From the NCBI GenBank assembly GCA_030609665.1, contig JAUWBW010000041.1, positions 1 to 11,370 on the forward strand: 11,370 nucleotides of DNA. Reading direction: 5' to 3'. The notes below the pieces were generated by a model. That model did not search any database. It was not told where the DNA came from and saw only the letters and a list, made by a program, of their open reading frames with translations. Origin of the DNA: Methanosarcinaceae archaeon (lineage in GTDB: Archaea > Halobacteriota > Methanosarcinia > Methanosarcinales > Methanosarcinaceae). The position numbers and the translations under genes were made by a program. Below, in pieces: positions 1 through 6,586 of this stretch. How positions within the stretch are numbered: the first letter of the stretch is position 1; each line of letters opens with the position of its first letter.

Positions 1-72
1 GCAGTCTCTGAGTATTATTATATGTTTCCAGAGCTAGAAAAGTGGAATGTTCAAAAAATTAGTTTTTCGTAA
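1..72 (+). CDS. 3' end of an unidentified protein (partial)
   Basis: Frame 1 is open from the window edge for 23 codons and ends in TAA at 70-72; the other two plus frames stop early. The visible tail includes YYYMFPELEKWNVQKISFS, rich in aromatic residues, which I do not recognise. A hairpin with a T-run begins within the stop codon, as expected at the end of a real gene. The gene would converge on the interrupted minus-strand gene that ends at 108. The piece is too short to assign a family, and it could be a chance open frame. Confidence 0.4.
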   Translation, partial: AVSEYYYMFPELEKWNVQKISFS

Positions 73-99
73 GCATATCTATATGGTATGCTTTTTTTT
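71..99 (+). terminator. Hairpin plus T-run terminator
   Basis: AAGCATA (71-77) pairs with TATGCTT (87-93) around a 9-nt loop and runs straight into a stretch of T (92-99). It overlaps the stop codon of the partial gene at 1-72. The form matches an intrinsic, T-tract type terminator acting on plus-strand transcripts. Read on the minus strand the hairpin is not followed directly by a clean T-run, so it is less suited to the converging gene. Confidence 0.6.
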
Positions 100-107
100 A
101 GCTACTT

Positions 108-217
108 TAACTGTCTTCAACAGTTACATTATAACTTTTAGTAAAACCGTCTTCGCAATTTGGTGCATCATTTATACTTGCGCCGATCCACACAATTTCT
201 GGTCCAAGATTATTATA
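108..217 (-). pseudogene. 3' remnant of IS-interrupted pilin-like gene
   Basis: On the minus strand this reads NNLGPEIVWIGASINDAPNC and then a hydrophilic tail ending VEDS, with stop TAA at 108-110. It has no start of its own and begins exactly at the left end of the insertion sequence. When 218-2141 (element plus one copy of the short target duplication) is removed, the main part of the gene at 2139-3065 continues directly into this frame: ...FIHTY is followed by NNLGPE. This stretch is therefore the severed C-terminus of that protein, not a separate gene. The join is seen in the sequence; the function of the tail is unknown. Confidence 0.8.
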
Positions 218-233
218 ACTTGACTTTCAAAGA
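218..233 (+). repeat. Left terminal inverted repeat of the IS
   Basis: ACTTGACTTTCAAAGA is perfectly complementary to 2123-2138. The core TTTCAAAG recurs at 292-299 within a 7-bp-arm palindrome (CTTTGAA 285-291, TTCAAAG 293-299). This could be a subterminal transposase contact site, but that is inference. Confidence 0.85.
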
Positions 234-362
234 AACGTAAAATCCTAAAAATTCTCTCCTAAAAATCGGAAGCAGTAGGCTCTCCTTTGAATTTCAAAGT
301 GTATGGCCTAACTTTTTTAATTAGAATATTGCTTATATTGCCATGGGTTTTAAAGCAATATC

Positions 363-370
363 TATATAAA
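363..370 (+). promoter_or_regulatory. TATA box of the transposase gene
   Basis: TATATAAA lies 23-30 bases before the ATG at 393, the usual archaeal TATA-to-start distance, so the transcript is probably leaderless or nearly so. A 9-bp inverted repeat (ATATTGCTT 326-334, AAGCAATAT 353-361) sits immediately upstream, where the TFB recognition element is expected. It may be regulatory or may block read-through transcription into the transposase, as seen in other insertion sequences; that role is inference. Confidence 0.55.
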
Positions 371-392
371 GGTGTAAGCCTAATTATAAGCC

Positions 393-2045
393 ATGGTATC
401 ATTGAAAAAGAAAATAATCAAAGGTCATATCTATTGGTATGCCGTTGAAATGGCAAGAGTTGATGGAAAACCCAAACAAATATGGCAAAAGTATCTTGGT
501 ACTGCGGAAAAGATTGTAGAACTAAAAGAAAAGGCAGCAGAATTACCATACATCAAACTAAAATCTTTCCAATACGGAAAAACAGCAGCCCTTCTTTCCG
601 TATCCGAGGAACTGAACTTCATTGAAACCGTAAACAAACACACCAACAAAAAGAAAGTCGAAGGTTTGACAGTTGGTGAATATCTCCTCTTAAACATCAT
701 CGGAAGATGCGATGGAGCATTATCAGAAAACGCCATGCAGAAATGGTTCGATAAATCCTCATTGAGTTTACTGTGGAAATTTCCACACAAACTCACTTGC
801 CAAAACTTCCTCAACCACTACAAATACATCGACCATGAAACCAGCATGAAGATCGAGGACGACCTGTGCAGAATACTCATCGAAAAAGGATTAACACCCC
901 AGATACTTTTTCTCGATGAAACCAACTGGTTCAACTACATCAAAAAAGGAGAAAAACTGCCACAAAACGGGAACAACAAACAATATCGAAATCACATGAA
1001 ACAAGTATGCATGGGATTAGCCGTATCTGAAGATAATGTACCATTTATGCATGAAGTCTACGAGGGGAACAAACATGATTCAAAGATATTCCCTGAATTG
1101 TTAGATACAATTATTAAAAGATTGAACGATCTGAAAATAACAACTGAAGACATGATTCTGGTTTTTGACAAGGGTAACAACTCTCAAACAAATATTGATA
1201 AAGTATTGTCAAAAATGCATATAGTAGCTTCTGCAAAACACAATCAGGCAGAAGATCTTTTGAAGGTGCCGCTTGATGATTATAAATATTTGTATACAAA
1301 CCCACAAGACAACAAAATTTATGGTTACCGAACAAAATACGAATTGTTTGAGAAGGGGTTTACTACTGTTGTTCTCTACAACAAAGCTTCGTACAAAAAG
1401 CAGAAGAAAAGTTATGAGAAAAGCAAGGCAAAAATGTTGAATAAACTTGAGGATCTAAAGAGGAGGTTGCAGAGCAACAAAGGAAAGGAAAGAAATAAAA
1501 GCAGCGTGGAAAGGGAGGTTAATGATATTATTCGAAAGGATTTCAGATCAATAATAGGATATAAGATTGGCAGGAAACCAAAAGGCAAGAAAAAACCAAC
1601 TATGGAGTTCTGGATCAAGGAAAAGGAGGAAGAGATGCGTTATGCTGGTTTTGGAAAGACTATAGTCTTTACTGATCTACATACATGGCATTCTAAAAAG
1701 ATTGCAAAAACTTACAACCAAAAATATCTTGTCGAGGATGATTTCAAATTGCTAAACGATTATCTTCTCATTTCGATAGGACCAGTTAACCAATATACGG
1801 ATTTCAACATCAGTGCACATATTTTTATGTGTATTATAGGTATGCTTTTCTACAGATATTTGGCATGGAAATGTAAAGATCTTAGCTTAAGCATTAAGCG
1901 GCTTGTGGAGGAGTTAGATGACATACGTTTTGCTCTTGTGCAGGGGAATGTAAGTGGGAAAGTTGAGATGGTGGTTGAAGAGATGGATGTAAAACAAGCC
2001 AGATTGTTCTCTTTGCTGAATTTGGGGGAATTTATGGATAACTAA
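393..2045 (+). CDS. IS1634-type DDE transposase
   Basis: This 550-residue protein catalyses cut-and-paste transposition of the surrounding element. The acidic triad is visible: D175 in LFLDETNW, D259 in LVFDKGNNS (the DKGNNS block is typical of IS1634-type enzymes), and E448 in YNQKYLVEDDFK, the Y-x-E signature of the IS4 superfamily. The gap of about 190 residues between the second D and the E matches the beta-strand insertion domain of that superfamily; here it includes a Lys-rich, probably coiled-coil stretch at about 332-375. The first 50 residues are basic (MVSLKKKIIKGHIYWY) and probably bind DNA. Length and motifs are intact, with no frameshift, so it is likely active. It is transcribed opposite to the gene it interrupts. 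Confidence 0.9.
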   Translation: MVSLKKKIIKGHIYWYAVEMARVDGKPKQIWQKYLGTAEKIVELKEKAAELPYIKLKSFQYGKTAALLSVSEELNFIETVNKHTNKKKVEGLTVGEYLLLNIIGRCDGALSENAMQKWFDKSSLSLLWKFPHKLTCQNFLNHYKYIDHETSMKIEDDLCRILIEKGLTPQILFLDETNWFNYIKKGEKLPQNGNNKQYRNHMKQVCMGLAVSEDNVPFMHEVYEGNKHDSKIFPELLDTIIKRLNDLKITTEDMILVFDKGNNSQTNIDKVLSKMHIVASAKHNQAEDLLKVPLDDYKYLYTNPQDNKIYGYRTKYELFEKGFTTVVLYNKASYKKQKKSYEKSKAKMLNKLEDLKRRLQSNKGKERNKSSVEREVNDIIRKDFRSIIGYKIGRKPKGKKKPTMEFWIKEKEEEMRYAGFGKTIVFTDLHTWHSKKIAKTYNQKYLVEDDFKLLNDYLLISIGPVNQYTDFNISAHIFMCIIGMLFYRYLAWKCKDLSLSIKRLVEELDDIRFALVQGNVSGKVEMVVEEMDVKQARLFSLLNLGEFMDN

Positions 2046-2122
2046 CTAAATCGATAGCAGAGGGGTTTATGTTTTGCTAGGCCATACAGCGATTGAGTCG
2101 CTTGATATTGTTTTTTACCACA

Positions 2123-2138
2123 TCTTTGAAAGTCAAGT
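2123..2138 (-). repeat. Right terminal inverted repeat of the IS
   Basis: TCTTTGAAAGTCAAGT is the exact complement of the left repeat. The final base is shared with the TATA flank, so the outermost position is uncertain by one base. The repeat also supplies the artificial stop codon (2133-2135) that ends the interrupted pilin-like frame. Confidence 0.85.
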
Positions 2139-3065
2139 ATAAGTATGTATAAACATTGGAGCAAGAGGAAGTTCTTCTGGTATTTCTGTATAAGCCTCGC
2201 ACAGTCTATCAGGTCCTGCCGTATCACAAATTTGACCCCACGACAACAAATTACAATCAGGATTCAAAATCTTGCAACACCACTTATCGGCAACATGAAG
2301 ACCAAATGTATTATTAAAATCAATCGCAATATCAACAATTCCATATTTACAATCTTTTGTTTGTGAAAAATCATAAATCATCGGTTTATCTTTTATTACA
2401 GAAAAACCCAAAGATAGAAGACTTTCTGGAATAGTTCTAATGCTATCTGGATTTTCGCCAATTCTCAAAACAAAATTTATCCCGTGATATTCCCCATTAT
2501 CAACCAAAGCTGGATCACTGCAAACTTCATTACATTCTGCGCTCGCAGCAATCGCTGCTGCCGACAAAACCACATTTTTATCATCGTCAAAACAAGAACA
2601 CGATAGATCTCCATTTGCATTTTCTATTGGAATGGAAGATGACCCACTTAATATACACGGAGAGCCTTCTGTTGTTCCACAAGCATCTGCGTTTAAACAT
2701 TGATCTTCACAGTCTTCTTTACTGGTAGCAGTAGGAAAAGAGACACTATTTTCCTTACAAATACATTGAGGAGCAGGAGCAACGACAGTGCCATCATAAA
2801 CACCGCACACGCCGAGATTGTTTTCGAATTCATTTCCTATGATACTGGAAGCTGGATGCTTTATATATAAAACATCAGGATTTATTGTGCTGACAATTAC
2901 CCAAGACAGAAGAGCCAGCAAAAGACCGAGAATGGCATTCCAAATTATGTCTTTGGCATCAGTTACAGTCGCCATATTTCCAGCCGCGGTTATATATTTC
3001 ATTCCTCCGATAATCAGCATCATCACCGCGACTATCCCCACTATACTCAACAAAAAATTATACAC
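2133..3065 (-). pseudogene. Patescibacteria-like T4SS pilin protein, IS-interrupted
   Basis: Residues 1-61 form two hydrophobic helices: VYNFLLSIVGIVAVMMLIIG, a loop with GGMKYITAAGN, a DAKD turn, then IIWNAILGLLLALLSW and TINPDVL. This layout (GG.KYITAAGN, AK, GLLLALLSW, TINP) is what I know from the VirB2-like T4SS_pilin family abundant in Patescibacteria. About 110 cysteine-rich residues follow, with two related units (CIC...CEDQC and CSC...CNEVC), then a globular region. The frame ends prematurely where it enters the IS right repeat; the native C-terminus is at 108-217. The GTG start has no ribosome binding site. A neighbouring frame from an ATG at 3144 (MDDYSQEP...WLSNFYLW) would join it if one G were absent from the G4 run at 3065-3068, giving the longer N-terminal lead these pilins usually have. 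The family call is from pattern memory, and bacterial origin is inference. Confidence 0.7.
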
Positions 3066-3116
3066 CCCAAAGGTAAAAATTGCTTAACCACTTGTCCGTT
3101 ATTTGGGGTGCACCCC
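3063..3116. repeat. CACCCC inverted repeats and 12-bp palindrome
   Basis: CACCCCAAA (3063-3071) is inverted as TTTGGGGTG (3102-3110), and GGGGTGCACCCC (3105-3116) is a perfect 12-bp palindrome. The cluster lies between the 3' end of the tungstate-binding protein gene and the pilin-like gene. It could form a hairpin at the end of the operon, but no T-run follows on the minus strand. It also coincides with the apparent frameshift run, so assembly or replication slippage there is possible. The function is unknown. Confidence 0.4.
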
Positions 3117-3136
3117 TATTAGGTTCTTGACTATAG

Positions 3137-4210
3137 TCATCCATCCATTTCAGTCATATCCATGAATCTAAATTCATCAGGTATGTTATCAGGATTATCT
3201 GTCATAGGAGAAATTGGAGTTTGCTTTGCATCACAAAGTATTTCCTGCCCATCTTCACTTAAAATAAATTTTACAAACTCTACTGCAAGTTCCGGATGCT
3301 GTGTACTGTCTGGTATGGTCATTGCATAGAAGATCGGTTTACCTGATCGCTCGGTTCCAATTGACGTAAACCTCTGAAATCCAAGTTGAATTATAACCTT
3401 TTTATAGATATCTTCATATTCGGTAGAACTTAAGTCAATCTCACAAGGAAGATCAACATATTGCAATCCATGTTGTTGTGCCATACTCTTGTACTGAAAA
3501 GCATAGTCGATCTCCCCATAATCAAGGAAAGCCAGTAACTGTACACTCCCACCCCTGATCACAATCTTCTCAGTTTTGTGTTCAAATATTTCAGGTATAG
3601 ACACAATGCAGGTATCATTATTCATATTTACTTTAATCGCGGGATCGAAATTACATGCTATTACATCATCAAAAATCGTATGATTATCATAGTAAAACTC
3701 AGCAAGTTGTGTTACCATAAACGCCCTGTATCCACATGAATCAAGCATTGGATTTGAAAAACCGAATGTTACGCCAGGACGTTTAAGGATCTCATACCAA
3801 TTATCAGATGTAATTTCGTTAGCATATTTGCTCTGGTTGCTGTATGCGATTACCATCTCATTTGTTGCGAAGGCTATATACCAGTCAGCATACTCAGGAT
3901 ACATCATATCAGGAATCAGTGAGTAGTCAGCAACGGCAACCACATCCACTTCTTTGTGCAGATCTGTAACATATCTTATCACCTGTATACTTCCATGCCC
4001 TTCTACCTGCACATCAACCCCAGGATGTTTGTTTTCAAATTCTTTTTCCAATTCGTGGAATGACTCTATCAGGCTCCCTGCACATATAACTTTTAATTTT
4101 GTTTCGTCATGACTGTCTGATTGGTATGCAGCCATACCCATAACTATAACCACAGCAGCAATAAAAATTAAAATGAGTATTCCAGCTACAAGATGTATCG
4201 GTTTAACCAT
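3137..4210 (-). CDS. wtpA: WtpA, tungstate/molybdate-binding protein of ABC importer
   Basis: This 357-residue extracytoplasmic substrate-binding protein would deliver tungstate (or molybdate) to a WtpBC-type ABC transporter. Residues 7-29 are a hydrophobic signal/anchor with no lipobox cysteine. The mature part begins LKVICAGSLIESFHELEKEF and carries WtpA hallmarks: AGSL (S46), GHGSI (S74), DVVAVADYSLI, MMYPEYADW, NWYEILKRPGVTFGFSNP, DSCGYRA (D157), YKSMAQQHGL, VEIDLSS-like CEIDLSS, and LAVEFVKFILSEDGQEIL. S46, S74 and D157 are expected oxyanion/metal contacts. The residue that supplies a second carboxylate (Glu) in Archaeoglobus WtpA/ModA appears to be Ser222 or Gln224 here. The start has GGTGAT at 4217-4222, six bases away. 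It is the last clear gene of the operon, 22 bases after the preceding stop. No permease or ATPase gene is in the window. Confidence 0.88.
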   Translation of the reverse strand: MVKPIHLVAGILILIFIAAVVIVMGMAAYQSDSHDETKLKVICAGSLIESFHELEKEFENKHPGVDVQVEGHGSIQVIRYVTDLHKEVDVVAVADYSLIPDMMYPEYADWYIAFATNEMVIAYSNQSKYANEITSDNWYEILKRPGVTFGFSNPMLDSCGYRAFMVTQLAEFYYDNHTIFDDVIACNFDPAIKVNMNNDTCIVSIPEIFEHKTEKIVIRGGSVQLLAFLDYGEIDYAFQYKSMAQQHGLQYVDLPCEIDLSSTEYEDIYKKVIIQLGFQRFTSIGTERSGKPIFYAMTIPDSTQHPELAVEFVKFILSEDGQEILCDAKQTPISPMTDNPDNIPDEFRFMDMTEMDG

Positions 4211-4216
4211 TCAATT

Positions 4217-4222
4217 ATCACC
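4217..4222 (-). promoter_or_regulatory. Ribosome binding site of wtpA
   Basis: GGTGAT on the minus strand, complementary to the 3' end of archaeal 16S rRNA, lies six bases before the ATG at 4210. It fixes the start of the tungstate-binding protein. Confidence 0.65.
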
Positions 4223-4232
4223 TGTCTATAGT

Positions 4233-4826
4233 TTACCTGTCCGGAGTTCGAATCTCTATTTTATTCACCCACTTAACCCAGTAATGTCCTTCTGTCAAGA
4301 ATCCACCATTTGATGAAACAATAGCAATCCTGAGCGGTCTGCCATCATCCCCGGGAATGAGCGCACCGTCCTGTTCATACATCAATATCATCTTCAAGTC
4401 TGTATGTGGTATCTCTCTTAGGGTTGCAGGGTCGTAAATAAGAATATCTCCCTGAACCTGATCGTAGGTAAAGACCATTAAGTACCCATCAAGTGCAGAT
4501 ACCCAGAGCGTGTTCGAAGGTTCAATCCCGCCAACAAGCGCGCAGAGGTCTTTCACAGAAACACCTTTACATTCAAACGGACCGTATTTCATGCCAACAG
4601 TTGAAAAAAACCCACCATGACCTTCATAAGAGGGTAATTCTTTGAGCTCATCAAAGGTCAGGACTAGCTCATTTCCTCCGTTACCGATCAACGTCAGGTT
4701 CCAGTCGATCGTTTCAGCAGGCACTCCGGATGGATACGTATTTACAACAGTAGCGAGAGCAACGATGACACCGATACATATCACCGCAATAACAACTATA
4801 AATCCGGTTTTACCACTTACATTCAT
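4233..4826 (-). CDS. Membrane-anchored SUOX-fold (Oxidored_molyb-like) domain protein
   Basis: The protein has 197 residues: an N-terminal transmembrane helix (about 8-28), then one extracellular domain from residue 41. The domain follows the pattern of the sulfite oxidase / Oxidored_molyb fold: WNLTLIG, LTFDELKELPSYEGHGGF, GPFECKGVSVKDLCALVGG, SALDGYLMVFTYDQVQGDI, ALIPGDDGRPLRIAIV and GHYWVKWVNKIEI. The cysteine that binds molybdenum in catalytic members would sit near the GHGGFFSTVG stretch, and none is there, so molybdopterin catalysis is doubtful. Two cysteines remain, in PFEC and KDLC. It is closely similar to the middle domain of the haem protein at 7828-9627 (both have GH.WVK.VNKIEI). 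Its ATG overlaps the TGA of the upstream gene by four bases, so translation is coupled. Confidence 0.75.
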   Translation of the reverse strand: MNVSGKTGFIVVIAVICIGVIVALATVVNTYPSGVPAETIDWNLTLIGNGGNELVLTFDELKELPSYEGHGGFFSTVGMKYGPFECKGVSVKDLCALVGGIEPSNTLWVSALDGYLMVFTYDQVQGDILIYDPATLREIPHTDLKMILMYEQDGALIPGDDGRPLRIAIVSSNGGFLTEGHYWVKWVNKIEIRTPDR

Positions 4827-5683
4827 CTTTTTATCCCCATGTATGTAACCAGTAGCAACCCGACAATCGCAGGTATGATTCCAAAACCAGGTATTGAACT
4901 GGCATCAGTATCACCATCACTGGCATCTCCCTCACCACCGGATATCTTAGTGGACATCGATTTTGTCGGACTCATCTCTTCGCCGGTATATCCTCCACTG
5001 TATATCCTTAATTCATCGACCCATTTTATTGACAAACCATCTGTTGAGGGATATAGCTCATAAAAGTGCTGCGATGCTTCAGGAATGCATTCATGCATGT
5101 CCCAGACACCAAACACGTGTTTTTTATCCTGATTGGTAGAATTGTCAGAAAAGAATACAAGCCGCATTCCTGTATAATAATCAGGTGGATAACCCACTCC
5201 CTGGCTCTCACCGAATTTTGTATCTTCACCATTATACCAGGAAAGGACCATAACCCCTTGCCTGAATGATGGCTCACAGACATTTGCGTAACTAAACTCC
5301 ACATGATAACCATCAGGAGAACAGATCATCACGTCATCGCCAGGAGACATTTCACCAACTAGATCGCATAGATCCCGAATACCCGTACCTTTCACAGCAC
5401 CCTTATCCTTATAATTCCTTGTTTCATTCTGGTCCCATTTGTCACCCTCAAACACTGCTCCCTGATGGTAATAATGCGTCACTCCGTCTCCGTAGACTGG
5501 CAAGTTTGCTTCCATCCACTGGTATGTTACAGTCGTTTCGTGTATGATCGTTCCATTTACTGCATACTTTACTACATACACTTCTGACGTTGGTCCCGCT
5601 GCCTGTACTACTGTCAAAGACAAAAAGAACACAAACACCAGCCAGACAAATATTGTTCGATTCATAATAATATGTATTTTCAC
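4823..5683 (-). CDS. PGF-CTERM surface protein with SUOX-like domain
   Basis: The 286-residue secreted protein has a signal peptide (about 1-29, VQA-A), one globular domain (about 34-229), an acidic Ser/Asp linker (GEGDASDGDTDASS) and a C-terminal PGF-CTERM signal: PGFG at 265-268, a hydrophobic helix and a final IKR. PGF-CTERM tails are known archaeosortase A substrates that are cut and lipid-attached at the cell surface. The domain contains THYYHQG (69-75), AVKGTGIRDLCDLVG (C106), SPDGYHVEF and VWDMHEC (194-199). It is paralogous to the N-terminal domain of the protein at 9851-10903, where these motifs are kept. It resembles the Oxidored_molyb fold but lacks the usual Mo-binding Cys. The GTG start is supported by GGAAGGAG six bases upstream and a GTGA overlap with the previous gene; the alternative ATG at 5665 has no site of its own. 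The ligand is unknown. Confidence 0.75.
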   Translation of the reverse strand: MKIHIIMNRTIFVWLVFVFFLSLTVVQAAGPTSEVYVVKYAVNGTIIHETTVTYQWMEANLPVYGDGVTHYYHQGAVFEGDKWDQNETRNYKDKGAVKGTGIRDLCDLVGEMSPGDDVMICSPDGYHVEFSYANVCEPSFRQGVMVLSWYNGEDTKFGESQGVGYPPDYYTGMRLVFFSDNSTNQDKKHVFGVWDMHECIPEASQHFYELYPSTDGLSIKWVDELRIYSGGYTGEEMSPTKSMSTKISGGEGDASDGDTDASSIPGFGIIPAIVGLLLVTYMGIKR

Positions 5684-6243
5684 GTTTTTCTCCTTCCGAT
5701 CACTATACCAAGTATCAAGCTCACCATGACTATGAGGGTCCAGATAATAGTAGAGTTTGCTTGCAATGAGCCAACAATTGAACCCTGTATCCCACCGGCA
5801 TCCGCATCAAAAGGAATTGATGTAGTTGAGTGATACAGATTAGAAGCATGACTTGTATGGTTAACAGCTACCTTGATCTTCACCCCTCCAACAATGTTTT
5901 TTTCAGTTGATCCGAGAAAGGTCAATTTACCGGAGTAAGTTTGTTCTTTGACTGACCTGTCACCGTAGAATGTCAATTCAATTCTCCTGTTTTCGTCAGT
6001 GTTACTTAACTGTATAACTTCCGGAGAAACCCGAAACGGAATATTTTCAGTTCCAACCACAACTTCACCGTTATAGTCATGTGACGTGACATAGACAATT
6101 GCAGTATTCTCTCCATCCACCGGTACTGTGATGTTAATAGATGGTGGACCTACTGCAAAACCGGTTGCAGAAGCTGCATACGGAACTATACAAAAATACA
6201 CGATTAGAATTATCAAAAACATCCATTCTTTATTCATTTTCAT
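5680..6243 (-). CDS. Small membrane-anchored beta-sandwich protein, unknown function
   Basis: The 187-residue exported protein has a signal peptide (MKMNKEWMFLIILIVYFCIV..., cleavage near ASA-TG), a beta-rich extracellular part and a C-terminal helix (STIIWTLIVMVSLILGIVIG) followed by RRKT. The middle, from GFAVGPPSINITVPVDGENT through PFRVSPEVIQLSN to LTFLGSTEKNIVGGVKIKV, reads like an immunoglobulin-like or pilus-chaperone-like sandwich, but I cannot name the family. The frame is open upstream to 6294. The start at 6243 is chosen because GGAGGT lies five bases before it and because it falls one base after the stop of the phosphoesterase gene. Its stop overlaps the GTG of the next gene. The context suggests an accessory of the surface complex; this is inference. 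Confidence 0.65.
   Translation of the reverse strand: MKMNKEWMFLIILIVYFCIVPYAASATGFAVGPPSINITVPVDGENTAIVYVTSHDYNGEVVVGTENIPFRVSPEVIQLSNTDENRRIELTFYGDRSVKEQTYSGKLTFLGSTEKNIVGGVKIKVAVNHTSHASNLYHSTTSIPFDADAGGIQGSIVGSLQANSTIIWTLIVMVSLILGIVIGRRKT
5690..5697 (-). promoter_or_regulatory. Ribosome binding site deciding a GTG start
   Basis: GGAAGGAG on the minus strand lies six bases before the GTG at 5683. It favours that start over the ATG at 5665, which would be 24 bases away. Confidence 0.6.
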
Positions 6244-6244
6244 T

Positions 6245-6586
6245 TTATACCTCCGCCCAGAATACAAATTTCGCGCCCTGTGTCCCAGCTTCAATACAAC
6301 CAGATGGAATCTTAAGCTGAGTTACTACGTCTTTTGAATTTGATTCCGGGATATGTGCAATAATAAATGCAGGATTATACAGTCTGCTATCCACGTACAG
6401 CGACTGCTCATAGAAATTCTGTGCTGTTTCGCTTTCACTGTTAACTTCGAGCACCACATTCACAGCCGATGATCCAATATTTGTAATCTTAACTGATTCA
6501 TTATTTGAGTTGTAACCTGCCACTACATTCCCATAGTCTATCACACTCCTGTTAAGCGAAATTCCAACCATGGGGATATTTACGTT
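6245..6586 (-). repeat. C-terminal module, copy A (coding repeat)
   Basis: This encodes the last 113 residues of the metallophosphoesterase, from NVNIPMVGISLNR to FVFWAEV. It shares with copies B and C the blocks MVGISLNR, IDYGNV, ITNIGSS, ESETAQNFYEQSL, LYNPA, VTQL and FWAE. Similarity is also strong at DNA level, for example around 6396-6430. It is the most diverged of the three copies. Confidence 0.85.

Larger units (their letters stand above)
218..2137 (+). mobile_element. Complete IS1634-type insertion sequence
   Basis: The element is about 1.92 kb with one transposase gene and terminal inverted repeats: ACTTGACTTTCAAAGA at 218-233 and its complement at 2123-2138, 16 of 16 matching. It is flanked by TATA at 214-217 and at 2138-2141. 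The boundary is ambiguous by one base: either a 4-bp TATA duplication or a 3-bp ATA duplication fits. Excision of the element plus one duplicate restores an open minus-strand frame, which supports these ends. The right non-coding end is short and the left one is about 175 bases. The intact repeats, gene and target site suggest a recent insertion. IS1634 family membership is inferred from the transposase. Confidence 0.85.

Noticed and set aside
2145..2366. 73-codon plus-strand frame just right of the IS
   Set aside because: It lies opposite the cysteine-rich part of the pilin-like gene and has no promoter or ribosome binding site.
4233..4826. Catalytic molybdopterin oxidoreductase
   Set aside because: The fold pattern fits, but the Mo-binding cysteine is absent and no maturation genes or enzyme partner are nearby, so an enzymatic call is not supported.
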